Part shown: positions 10,983-21,163 of the stretch, one piece after another
Layout of the letters: each line of letters opens with the position of its first letter
How positions within the stretch are numbered: position 1 is the stretch's first letter
Assembly: GCA_030704615.1 (NCBI GenBank)
Contig: CM060731.1
Location: forward strand, 49,311,241-49,375,240
Length of the DNA: 64,000 nt
Direction of reading: 5' to 3'
From: Takakia lepidozioides
Taxonomy: Eukaryota > Streptophyta > Takakiopsida > Takakiales > Takakiaceae
Made by a program: the position numbers and the translations under genes
The notes under the pieces: model-generated
The model's input: the letters and a program-made list of their open reading frames with translations, nothing else
The model's database searches: none
Told to the model about the DNA's origin: nothing

Positions 10983-13900
10983 TCACCAATAATCCCCACA
11001 TGAACACAACCCATCTTGGAAATGGTGAAAGCGGTTTGCATCCCGCACAACAACTACTCGTCCAACCATCTTGGAGATGAACTTGGTGGCGGTGTGGCAG
11101 TCACCACACACCCGAAGGTTCTTGATGACACGGATAGGTGTCCCAGGGGGAGTGCTGATCAGCCCAAAAGCAATTGCCAGCCTCTCACTGTGGTAATACA
11201 GAGAACCTTCCTTCCTCTCGCCCTCCACATCACCCCGCAATACAAAGCGCGTGTCAGGCACATACCCAGCCTCCTTCATCCACCCAGACAACCTCTTCAG
11301 CTCAGCATGGATTTCCTCAATTCTTGGATGTGATTTGTCTTCTACAACAAATGTGTGCACCCGCTTGTCCACCTCAATGCAGCTGCGCCCTGGTTCCTTT
11401 CTGATACCTCTGTCCTGCATCATTTTTCTGACCTTTGCTGTATCATCCCACCTGCCAGCAGCAGCATAAATATTCGATAGCAGCACATAAATTGCAGCAT
11501 CCTGTGGATTCCCCTTGAGAAGGCATTTTGCAGCACGTTCTGCTACCTCGACATTACCATGAATTTTGCAGGCACCAAGCAAGGCCCCCCACACAGTAGC
11601 ACCTGGTTCAATTGGCATGTTGATAATCAAGTCCTCTGCCTCATCCACTTGGCCTGCACGGCCAAGGAGGTCCACTATGCAGCCAAAATGCTCCACTGTG
11701 GGAATGAGTCCATGATCTTGACTGATGGATTGAAAGTAGTGGCAGGCTTCATCCACTAGGCCCACATGGCTACATGCAGAGAGCAGAGATACAAAAGTGA
11801 TACCATTCGGCTTCAAGCCTTCCTGTTGCATTTGTTCAAATAATTGGAGGGCCTCCTTACCACACCCATGCTGACCATATCCCGATATCATTGCACTCCA
11901 CGAGACTACATTTCGTTGAGCCATATTTTTGAATACTTGAAGTGCATCCTTCATACTTCCGCATTTGGCATACATGTAAGCAAGTGCAGTCTCCAGGATG
12001 ATATCTGGTGCAATTTTAGCATTGCTTATGTCAGCATGGACTTCTTTGCCCTTCACTAGGGCTGCCAGGTGTGCACATGCATTTAAAACACAAATGAATG
12101 TGACCTTGTCAGGTGCCACTCCTTTTTGTATCATTTGCTCATATATTTCGAAAGCCTCCTTACCACCATGCTGAGCATATCCTCCGATCATGGCATTCCA
12201 TGAGACCACATCCTGTTCAGTCATATTATCAAACACTCGACGCGCATCCTTCATGTTCCCGCATTTGGCATACATGTTGACAAGGGCAGTCTCCAGAATC
12301 ATATCTGCAGCTATTCCAGCTTTGATGATATCAGTATGTACCTCTTTGCCCTTTTCCATGGATGCCAAGCTTGCACACGCATTAAGAAGGCAAATGAATG
12401 TCACCTTGTCTGGTATCACTGCTTCCTGTATCATTTGCTGATAGATTTCAAATGCCTCCCTACCACACCCAGGCTGAGCATATCCTGCAATCATTGCATT
12501 CCATGAGGGCACAGTTCGTTGAGCCATATTGTCAAACACTTGACGTGCATCCTTTAAGCTCCCACATTTGGCATACATGTCAACAATGGAATTCTCGAGA
12601 ATAATGTCTGGCTCAATTCCAGCTTTCATGATATGGGTGTGGACCTGTTTACCCTTTTCCAGAGCTCTTAGGCTGCCACATGCATTGAGAACGCATATAA
12701 ATGTGACCTTGTCAGGCATCACCCCTTCCCATATCATATCCTCATACATCTCAAAAGCCTCCCCACCATACCCATGCTGAGCATATCCTCCAATCAGGGC
12801 ATTCCATGAGATCACATCTTGTTTAGACATATTATCAAACACCTCGCGTGCTTTTTTTATGTTCCTACATTTGGCATACATGTCGACAAGGGTATTCTCA
12901 AGAATGATATCTGGCTCAATTCCAGCTCTTACAAAGTCAGCATGCACCTCTTCACCCTTTTCCAGGACACCTTGGCTGCCACACGCATTGAGAATGCAAA
13001 TGAACGTGACCCTGTCAGGTGCCACTCCTTCCTTTTTCATAAGCTCATACATCTTGATCGCCTCCTGACCACAACCCTGCTGAGCATATCCAGCGATCAT
13101 TGCGTTCCATGAGACCACACTACGTTGAGACATGTTGTCAAACACTTCACGTGCATCCTTTATGCTTCTACATTTGGCATACATGTCGATGAGGGTATTC
13201 TGCAAATTTATGTATGATATAATTCCAGCTTCCATAATGTCAGCATGGACCTGCTTGCCTTTCTCTAGCACTCCTAGGCTGGCACATGCATTAAGGACAC
13301 AGATGAATGTAACCTTGTCGGGCGTCACCCCTTCCCGTATCATTTGCTGATAGATCTCGAAAGCCTCTCCACCACACCCATGCTGAGCATATCCTGTGAT
13401 CATCGCATTCCATGAGACCACATCACGTTGAGCCATTTTGTTAAATACCATCCGTGCATCCTTTAAGCTCCCGCATTTGGCATACATGTCAATAAGGGCA
13501 GTCTCCAGAATGACATCTTGTGCAACTCCAGCTTTGATGATGTCAGCATGGACCTCTTTGCCATTTTTCAGGGTTCCTAGGCTGGCACAGGCCTTGATAA
13601 GAGAAATGAATGTGATCTTGCTGGGCGTGACCCGTTCCTGTCTCATTTGCTGATACATCTCAAAAGCCTCCCTACCACACCCGTGCCTTGCATATCCTGC
13701 CATCATTATAGACCACGCAAACACATCTCGTTCAGGCATTTTGTCAAATGCTTGGCGTGCATCCACCACACTCCCGCACTTGGCATACATATTGACAATG
13801 GTATTGTGTAGAAAGGAATTTGGCTTGAAACCACTTATGATAATGTGAGCGTGCACCTGCTTTCCCATTTGAAGGTCTTTAATATTGGTGCACCCTTGCA

Positions 13901-14099
13901 GGAGACAGACATAGGTATCAGAGTCTGCTAGAATGTCTTGTTTCTTCAAAATATGCAGTGCCTCTTTCAGTTGTCCTGCCCTACAGAATGTCCTCACATT
14001 CTCACAAGTTCCAGAAGAGTTCTTGCTGACTCCCTCTCTTGCTCGTCTTTCAACAGCAGCGGTCATGGTCGAAGTGCCCAACAATTGTGCCTGATTCAT
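10983..14099 (-). CDS. PLS-class pentatricopeptide repeat protein with C-terminal DYW domain (1038 aa)
   Basis: Intronless ORF. After an N-terminal stretch come about seven PLS units, each marked by a MYAKCGS-type block and a WNAMIAGYAQHG block spaced about 100 residues apart. E/E+ motifs follow (from about residue 780; VWGALLGACKIHGN), then a complete DYW deaminase domain with HSE (about 970-972), CGDC (about 998-1001) and the terminal CSCGDYW. Family knowledge: such proteins bind organellar RNA and direct C-to-U editing in plastids or mitochondria, with the DYW zinc site catalytic. All zinc and catalytic residues are present, so it should be active. The annotated ATG is preceded by a splice acceptor (CATGCAG|GCTGG, exon from 14109) that keeps frame with upstream exons encoding a PDF motif (14325-15235), so the true start may be further 5'. 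The repeats are unusually alike, suggesting recent internal amplification. Confidence 0.95.
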   Translation of the reverse strand: MNQAQLLGTSTMTAAVERRAREGVSKNSSGTCENVRTFCRAGQLKEALHILKKQDILADSDTYVCLLQGCTNIKDLQMGKQVHAHIIISGFKPNSFLHNTIVNMYAKCGSVVDARQAFDKMPERDVFAWSIMMAGYARHGCGREAFEMYQQMRQERVTPSKITFISLIKACASLGTLKNGKEVHADIIKAGVAQDVILETALIDMYAKCGSLKDARMVFNKMAQRDVVSWNAMITGYAQHGCGGEAFEIYQQMIREGVTPDKVTFICVLNACASLGVLEKGKQVHADIMEAGIISYINLQNTLIDMYAKCRSIKDAREVFDNMSQRSVVSWNAMIAGYAQQGCGQEAIKMYELMKKEGVAPDRVTFICILNACGSQGVLEKGEEVHADFVRAGIEPDIILENTLVDMYAKCRNIKKAREVFDNMSKQDVISWNALIGGYAQHGYGGEAFEMYEDMIWEGVMPDKVTFICVLNACGSLRALEKGKQVHTHIMKAGIEPDIILENSIVDMYAKCGSLKDARQVFDNMAQRTVPSWNAMIAGYAQPGCGREAFEIYQQMIQEAVIPDKVTFICLLNACASLASMEKGKEVHTDIIKAGIAADMILETALVNMYAKCGNMKDARRVFDNMTEQDVVSWNAMIGGYAQHGGKEAFEIYEQMIQKGVAPDKVTFICVLNACAHLAALVKGKEVHADISNAKIAPDIILETALAYMYAKCGSMKDALQVFKNMAQRNVVSWSAMISGYGQHGCGKEALQLFEQMQQEGLKPNGITFVSLLSACSHVGLVDEACHYFQSISQDHGLIPTVEHFGCIVDLLGRAGQVDEAEDLIINMPIEPGATVWGALLGACKIHGNVEVAERAAKCLLKGNPQDAAIYVLLSNIYAAAGRWDDTAKVRKMMQDRGIRKEPGRSCIEVDKRVHTFVVEDKSHPRIEEIHAELKRLSGWMKEAGYVPDTRFVLRGDVEGERKEGSLYYHSERLAIAFGLISTPPGTPIRVIKNLRVCGDCHTATKFISKMVGRVVVVRDANRFHHFQDGLCSCGDYW

Positions 14100-14324
14100 C
14101 TTTGCCAGCCTGCATGACTCAAAACCCTTGGTTACAAACCTTTCCAGATGAGCTCACATGATATATCTCAAAACTCCTAGGTACTTCAAGGAAGATCCTT
14201 TCCATTAAGATAGACTTGGTGAATGTCAAAAAGGCTACAAAGCTACAGCAGCTCCCTACTTTGAGAATAAATGGGGCAATTCTATCTGTTTGAGTTGAAG
14301 CCCTGAAGCCTCACAAAACCATAC

Positions 14325-15235
14325 CCACTGGATTCTTGGCTTGGAGCTCCATGGTGTACATCAAGATTAGAACCATCACAATATTGTTCTTGACCTCGTA
14401 TAGTGGAAACTAGCTCTGCTTTCACCCAAGGAGGGTTCATCCAACTCTCAATCCAAAGGGCTTCATTTGAGGGCTTATGTCTGAAGTCTGCTGATCTTGG
14501 ACTTCTCTGTAAAACAGCAGGGAACACCTTGAACAGCCTCCTTTAGACAGTGTAGACCACTTTTGCTGCTTCCTTCCGTGAAGAGAAAATTGACATTAAT
14601 TTAACCAACTCCAGATCCAACAGTATTGTGCCAGGTTCAGTCACAAGCCCTTGACGAACAATTTCCTGTCCTTATGAAGCTAGCCTCACCTTATCAAACC
14701 TGTTGTCCCACCAGTGCGCAGGATCTGAAAAGAACTCCTGCCATAGTCGTTCTGTGTGTTCCTTGTCCATTGCTTGACCTGTGTGAATGCAGTGATAGAC
14801 CCTGTGAACCCGCTTCGTCTCACCCTCTATTGAGAGGCTTTAGTGTCTAAACGTTTAAGCAGCCCCTAATTGGCCTGGGTCCTACCGAGGAAGGCTACGC
14901 TTTCCATAAAATCCACTTCAATGGCTGTAAAGGAAATCTGCCTCCTCTAGGTCTCTCTCATACACTGGATGGAAAGAAATACGAGTATCAAGAAATTGCA
15001 GATATTTCCGGAGGTGATCGAAGGCGTAGAAGATGTTCATCACATTCCTGAAGTTAGAGGAAATGGGTGAAAGTACTTGTTGAGATGGGTCGAGGACAGA
15101 TTTTCAGGGACCGAAATTTTCCGTCAAGAATTACGTACTTGTACCTTCCTGCAGTATCCCTGGAGGCTCGGGAGGGGCAATTGTCATCACTCGCAAAGGT
15201 CTCGGGCACTGCATTGCCCAAGCTCGAGATCCCAT
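14325..15235 (-). CDS. 5' exons encoding an OSB-type PDF motif, predicted spliced in frame to the PPR-DYW exon
   Basis: Three minus-strand exons: 15235-15145 (MGSRAWAMQ...), 14778-14690 (ERLWQEFFSDPAHWWDNRFDK) and 14506-14325 (SADFRHKPSNEALWIESW). The second and third together match the PDF motif of plant OSB (organellar single-stranded DNA-binding) proteins: a W-x-x-F-x-x-P-x-x-WWDNR block, then a DF-K block and LWIES. Unspliced, exon 3 runs to TAG at 14282. A donor at AGTGG|GTATGG (after 14325) paired with the acceptor before 14109 gives G-L-A-K-M and keeps frame into the PPR ORF; the intron would be 215 bp. Joined CDS is 3489 nt, 1162 residues. No OB-fold SSB domain was seen, unlike true OSB proteins. 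The same arrangement exists in the inverted partner at 16065-19350. The fusion is inferred from splice and phase agreement. Confidence 0.65.
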
Positions 15236-17103
15236 TCCACTCCACAGCCTGGCCCGTTAATGTGAGACAAGATGTGAGGCTTCCTGCTCTTTCACAACAA
15301 GGAGAAGACATGACCTTGGCTACGGTCTCTCCCTGCGAGTTGAGGAGCGGACCGCGCTGCCATTCATTTGCCTGCTTGATAGAGCTAAGACGAATCGGGA
15401 AGCAAGACCAACAAAGCAACTACAACGCACAATTAGGTGGTTGTGCTGGCTTGGTCCAAGCCAACTGCAGTCGTAACTGTGGACCTTGTAGACCACCAGA
15501 TAGAAGTGCTAAACCCAAATTACGAGGAGAAGCCCAGAGGGATTCCATGACATAGAAGCAAGTGACGGGCACACATCTACAATAAATGGACAGAGGCTCA
15601 AGGCAAGAATTGGACTGGGCAAGAAATCCGACTGTAGCATGTACTTGGGCTACCTTTTTATCCGATGCTAACTGCTCATCGGGGCTTTCTAGAGTTTCAG
15701 CTCCCACATTCACCGGGAATGCCTCTTCGGATAAAGCGTGGTTACTTTCGCTTGCGGCCCGCTTAGAAGACAGGTGAGAGAGAGATTAACATTTCCTCTT
15801 TCACTGTCGTCTCTGATCTCCTTAATGCAACACATCGGTGAGGGATTGACGTTTCTAAATAGACATTAATAGCGGCTATGAAAATATATTACATGAGGCC
15901 GTCTTCCTTGGAGAATCTCTTCAAGTGAATCGTAGTTTTCGGGCTGTTGGTTGGGACCCCACTTTCTTCCTCAATATTATATTCTGTTTTCTATTGTCAA
16001 GCTCTTGAGCTTTCCGTGGACGGTATAGAGTTTCTGCCTATCTCCTCTTGCCTCCGCGGGCACAGTGATGGCAGTGTCCCATGCTTTCCTGAGCGGGCAG
16101 GGAGAGGTCATAGTCAAAGCACCGTGTCGGCCCTGCGATGAACGGGAGGGTGGCCTCACATCTTTTGGCACATTAGAGGGACAGACTGTGGAGCTGAAAT
16201 GGGCATCCCCTTTGGCAAGTCCGATTCTGAGATCCTTACATCCCATGGCTATGACGCCTCCCCAGCCTGCAAGAATATCAAAGGAAGGTACAAACACACA
16301 TACATGCTCGTTTTTCTTGGTTCTGTAAATATTGTCCATCCAGGTTTTAAATTGTCCTTGATCCATCTCTCAGCTTAAACCACACTCATCTTGGTTGAAG
16401 AAATTGAATTATGGTCATTACAAATTGAAGATTTGCAGTTCTTGGACACAGGTCAAGCAATGAGCACAGAGGGGCTCTGGCAGGAGTTCTTCTCAGACCC
16501 TTCACAGTGGTGGGACAACGTGTTTGATAAGGTGAGCTATCTTCATGGAGGAAGCTAAAGAGTTTGTGAGCGACTGCCTGTGACTGCAGCTGGCATGATG
16601 ATATTTTCTAAGCAGGACTAATATGAGGTCTTCATCGTGAAGAGCAATTTTGGTTGTGACGTAACGCTTTGGTTGAGGTCATGGCTGCTTAGCTGCCTGG
16701 TGGTTTTCACAGAAAAATCTGAAGTCACCAGACCTCAGTGTTAAGCGAACAAAGGAGGTCCTTTGGATTGAGGGTTGCTCTGCATTTCCTTGGGTGGACG
16801 CAGAGCTAGCTGCCCTGATGCAAGGTCAAGAACATGCTGATACTGCCAAGATCAAGGGACAGCAAAGAGCTCCAGGCCAAGAAAACAATGGGTATTGTCC
16901 TAATGAGGATTAAGGAGTTCAACTCAGATAGATAGAATTTGGTACAGATAATATCGACTCCAGTAGGTTTGTAAATCTGTCAATATGTTACAAGTTGCCA
17001 GTCTTTGTGACGAGCTGATCATTCCTAGTATCTAGTACCCTTGAGATTAATTATGAGAGTTTTCAGTATAACGGTTTGTAACTAAGAGTTCTCAGTCATG
17101 TAG
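14680..17103. repeat. Inverted duplication of the 5' regions of the two PDF-PPR loci
   Basis: The segment 14680-15400 matches 16535-16060 in reverse orientation. The clearest blocks are the PDF exon 2 (14690-14785 against 16445-16531) and exon 1 (15145-15370 against 16287-16065). The symmetry centre lies near 15.8 kb. Outside the exons the arms are strongly diverged, so the duplication is old. Confidence 0.8.
16065..16891 (+). CDS. 5' exons encoding a PDF motif, partner copy upstream of the PPR pseudogene
   Basis: Exons 16065-16287 (ending PPQPARISKE), 16452-16531 (GLWQEFFSDPSQWWDNVFDK) and 16713-16891 (SPDLSVKRTKEVLWIEG). Phases 1, 0 and 2 are identical to those of the minus-strand copy. 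Unspliced, the third exon runs to TAA at 16911-16913. The donor AATGG|GTATTG (after 16891) with the acceptor TCATGTAG before 17104 gives G-M-A-R-L-N and keeps frame into the PPR ORF. The Arg of the WWDNR block is Val here and PDF reads PDL, so this copy may be relaxed. The start at 16065 is arbitrary; a downstream in-frame ATG matches the start of the other copy better. Confidence 0.55.
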
Positions 17104-19350
17104 GATGGCAAGGTTGAATCAGGCACAGTGGTTTGTTGGCCATCAGACTGGCGGCAGGGGTAGCACCCACACAATCCCCACTGCTTCTGAAAGGGGACCA
17201 AGAGAAGGAGTCAACAAAGACTCTTCTGGCACTTGTGGGGATTTAAGGACATTATGTAAGGCAGGACGACTGAAAGAAGCGCTGCATATTTTGAACCAAC
17301 AAGACATTCAGGCAGACTCCGATACTTATGCCTGTCTATTTCAGGAATGTATCAACGTAAGAGGCTTAGCAGAAGGAAAGCAGGTGCACGCCAACTTAAT
17401 ACAGACTGGATTCAAGCCAAACATCTTTCTATTCAACACCCTGGTAAAAATGTATGCCAATTGCGGGAGCGTGGTGGATGCACGCCAAGTTTTTGATAAA
17501 ATGCTGGAGCGAGATATGTTTACATGGAACATAATGATAGCTGGGTATGCCAAGCATGGGGATCTCAGGGAGGCTTTTGAGATCTACAGGCGAATGCAAC
17601 AGGAAGGGGTGACACCTGACAGGGTCACATTCATTTGTGTTCTCAATGCATGTGCCAGTGTAGGAGCCCTGGAAAAGGGCAAGGAGGTCCATGCTGAAAT
17701 CATCAAAACTAATAATGCGCCATATATCAACTTGGAGAATACCCTTGTCAATATGTATGCCAAATGCGGGAGCATAAAGGATGCTCGGCAAGTGTTTGAC
17801 AAAATGGTTGAACGAGATGTGGTCTCATGGAATGCCATTATTGGAGGATATGCTCAGTATGGGTATGCTAGGGAGGCTTTTGAGATGTATGAACGAATGC
17901 AGGAGAAAGGGGTGATACCCGACCAAGTCACTTTCATTTGCATTCTCAGTGCTTGTGCCAGCATGGGATCCCTGGATAAGGTGAAAGAGGTCCATGCTGC
18001 AATCATCAAAACTGGAATTACTTCATATATGAATTTGGAGAATACCCTTGTGAACATGTATGCCAAATGTGGTAGCATGAATGATGCCCGTCAATTGTTT
18101 GACAATATGGCTCAACGCGATTTGGTGTCATGGAGTGCAATGATTGCAGGATATGCTGAGCATGGCTGTGGTAGGGAGGCTTTCAATATCTACGAGCAAA
18201 TGCGACAGGATGGAGTGAGACCTGACAGGATAACATTCACGTCTGTTCTCAGTGCATGCGCCAGCCTAGGAGCCCTGGAGAAGGGCAAAGAGGTGCATGA
18301 TGACATCATCAAAACTGGAATTGTGCTAGACATCATTTTGGAGACTGCCCTTGCTGACATGTATGCCAGATGCGGGAGTTTAAAGGATGCGCGTCGAGTG
18401 TTTAATGGTATGGCTAAACGGAATGTGGTCTCATGGAATGGCATGATTGCAGGATATTCTCAGCATGGGTGCAGCAGGGAAGCCCTCCAACTATTTGAAA
18501 AGATGCAACAGGAAGGCTTGAAGCCGAATGGTGTCACCTTCACGTCTGTTCTCTCTGCTTGCAGCCATGTGGGCCTAGTGGATGAAGGCTGTCATTACTT
18601 TGATTCCATGAGTTTTTATCATGGCCTCACCCCTACAGCAGAGCATTTTGGCTGCATGGTGGACCTTTTGGGCCGTGCAGGGCAATTAGACGAGGCACAG
18701 GATTTCATCGAGAAAATGCCAGTTGAACCAGATGCTTCAGTCTGGGGGGCCTTGCTCGGTGCCTGCAGAATTCGTGGCAATGTGGAGCTAGCAGAACATG
18801 CATCAAAATGCCTTCTCAAGTGTGATCCACAGCATGCTGCAACTTACGTGCCTCTATCAAACATCTATGCCGTGGCTGGGAGGTGGGACGATAGAGCGAT
18901 AGAGCGAAGGTGCGAAAATGATGGAGGAGGATAGAGGTGTCAAAAAGGAGCCAGGGCACAGCTGCATCGAAGTTGAGAATCAGGTCCATACATTCTTTGT
19001 AGAAGACAAATTGCATCCACAAGTCAAGGAAATCCATGCTGAGCTGAAGAGATTGTCTGAGCAGATGAAGTGGGCTGGGTATGTGCCGGACACGCGTTTT
19101 GTATTGCATGAAGTGGAGGAGGAGCAAAAGGAATTTTCTCTTTGCCGTCACAGTGAGAAGCTGGCCATTGCTTTTGGGCTGATCAGCACACCCCCTGGAA
19201 CGCCCATCCACATCATTCGGGTGTGTGGTGACTACCACACCGCCACCAAGTTCATCTCAAAGATTGTTGGGCGAGCTGTTGTTGTACGGGGAGGCCAACC
19301 CCTTTCACCACTTCCAAGCGGGGGTTTGTTCTTGTGGGGAGTACTGGTGA
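17104..19350 (+). pseudogene. PLS-DYW PPR pseudogene (frameshifts, damaged DYW domain)
   Basis: The ORF opens MARLNQAQ and parallels the minus-strand PPR, with four instead of seven PLS units, followed by E motifs. The frame breaks at about 18890-18917. An 8-bp tandem duplication (ATAGAGCG twice) plus one A missing from an A run give a net +7 shift, and the reading continues in another frame from 18918. The DYW domain then shows three more lesions: the three residues before RVCGD are deleted, the second zinc Cys is Tyr (CGDYH), and a one-base insertion near 19290 moves the end out of frame. In the shifted frame the conserved end (CSCGEYW, TGA at 19348) is still readable. Editing activity is not expected. 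An N-terminal repeat protein of 609 aa could still be made. Confidence 0.9.
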
Positions 19351-21163
19351 CATAGGCACAATGCATGCACAAACGAAAGCGCACTGCTTCAAACATGAGG
19401 CTGAAAGACCATAATCTGTCATTTAATCATTTATGCAAATTAATGAGATGATTCAATGAGGACAGTCAATACTGCACTTTCTGCAAGGTGCCCATGGTGA
19501 TAATCACACTTCAAGTACAATCATGGAGAATATTAGCAGCCAAACTTACTGCAGAGGATTTGCTGGCAGAATGGAAGGGACAGTGGTATGACAAACCAGA
19601 ATGAACTTGGTAATTGTTGTTGCAAGGGCAGCGATTGGTTATAGTAGACGAGAGTGCTCTCGTTCTGGCACAGGAGCAACAAGTCTGGCCGAAGAGGCTT
19701 AGTGATTACTGGCCTTGCATATCTGCCTACCATGGTTTTCATGGCATAACTGCAAACTTCAGGGGACTCTTTTGTTGTAGAGTCAAGCAGTCAACAAGGC
19801 TTACCACAAGTCTTTGGTGGTCATCCCTCACCTTGTGAGAAATGCAATGGTTTCAGGCAAATATGGAAAGTGGCCAATGATCTCCCTCCTTTAGAAAGGG
19901 CCTGAATTGCAAGCTATGGCTTCCAGGTTTCCCTTTATGAAGGAAATAAAGAAACCTAGACCCAAACATTGGGGTATGGAACCTGTTCTTCGTACAGACC
20001 GAGCTCGGTCAAAACTTGCAATCGTAGCAGTAGAGAGTTCGGCTGCCTACCACCTCTGTACTCGTCCATCCACGAGTGCTTTTGCTTCAAATTCTACGAG
20101 TTCTTCTCTCCTTTGAAATATACTCCAGTTCATCAGGTCTGTTTTGAATCATAGGAACAGTTTTTTAACTGTCCTTCCATTCTTCAGAAGATCCCTCACT
20201 CTTAGACCTAGAATTTCTGCCAAGATACTGTAGTGGGTTTCAAAGATTTGGACAATGTCAACTCTTCCATGCGCGAAGCACACGCGACCAGCGCTACTTC
20301 GAAATTTTCAAACCAAAAACTCATACTCGAAGTTTATCTCGATTAATAACTCCTGAAAGAGATGAGAGGAGTCTCCGGAGAGGTGGGCTCCAAGTGGATG
20401 AACAAGCCGATGGATGAGACCACGCAGAGTGGAAAGGAAGTGGGCAGACAGACGACGCGAGAGGGGGTCCGATGCGGCTTGCAAGGATTTTGTATGGGCG
20501 GCATTTGAATTGGCACAGAGAGGTTTGTGCACTCGCTTCCCTACCTCCTGAGCTTATTAGAAGGATGCTAACAAGTATATCTCTGGATTGAGGACCTGGG
20601 CATTAGCCAGAAAACCCTAAGAAGCCAGTGTCTCAGTTTGTGAATGAGAATTTGGGTAACCATGAAGATGTGGAGGTGCTCTGCTGGAGGTGAGAATTCA
20701 CCAGAGCAGTGAGGATCGCACTGAGAAGTGGGTTGTGTTGGAGGGAAACGAGGAAGAAGGGAGAGGCAAGCAGTGTTGGCAATTGAATCAATTTAGTGCG
20801 GTATGCAGTGTTGGTCACAAAATCTGGAAAAGCAATCCGGAGCTGCTGAGGACAGAGGGATGGGGGAGAGTGTGGAGAATGGAATTGGGCAGTCAGACGC
20901 TGTGAAGGAGAGGGGATCCAATGTGGCTTCCAAGGATTTTCTATGGGCGGAAATTGAAGTGGCGGAGAGGTTTGTGCTCTCGCTTCCCCCCTCTTTTCTT
21001 GCTCTTCCTTGAGCATCACTACTTGGTGTCAACGTGGTTTCTGTTTCTTAGAACATGGTTGGGTTTGACACAATTTTCTCATCTTGAATTTCATTCTGTT
21101 TTTTCCAGTTTCAAGCGAGTGCTTATTTGGCAGGAATTATCACGGGAATTGAAGAATTATGGC
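19351..21163. other. Intergenic; short tandem duplication upstream of APEM9
   Basis: Nothing recognised from 19.35 to 20.3 kb. The segments at about 20450-20540 and 20880-20990 are diverged direct repeats (shared GCAAGGATTTTGTATGGGCG-like core and AGAGAGGTTTGTG). They probably belong to the promoter or leader of the next gene. An ORF at 20921-21451 reads in frame into its first exon, but the upstream part has no recognised similarity. Confidence 0.45.

Noticed and set aside
12190-13653. Series of plus-strand ORFs with repeated protein patterns under the PPR gene
   Set aside because: They are antisense shadows of the repeated PLS units.
15054-15555. Long overlapping ORFs on both strands between the PPR loci (15054-15419 minus, 15067-15555 plus)
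   Set aside because: The minus ORF is in a different frame from the one conserved among all three copies of the PDF-PPR first exon; the plus ORF is its shadow.
16065-16328. OB-fold (SSB) domain expected upstream of the PDF motif
   Set aside because: I searched the exon 1 region and its homologue at 15145-15400 for OB-fold-like blocks and found none, so I do not call a complete OSB gene.
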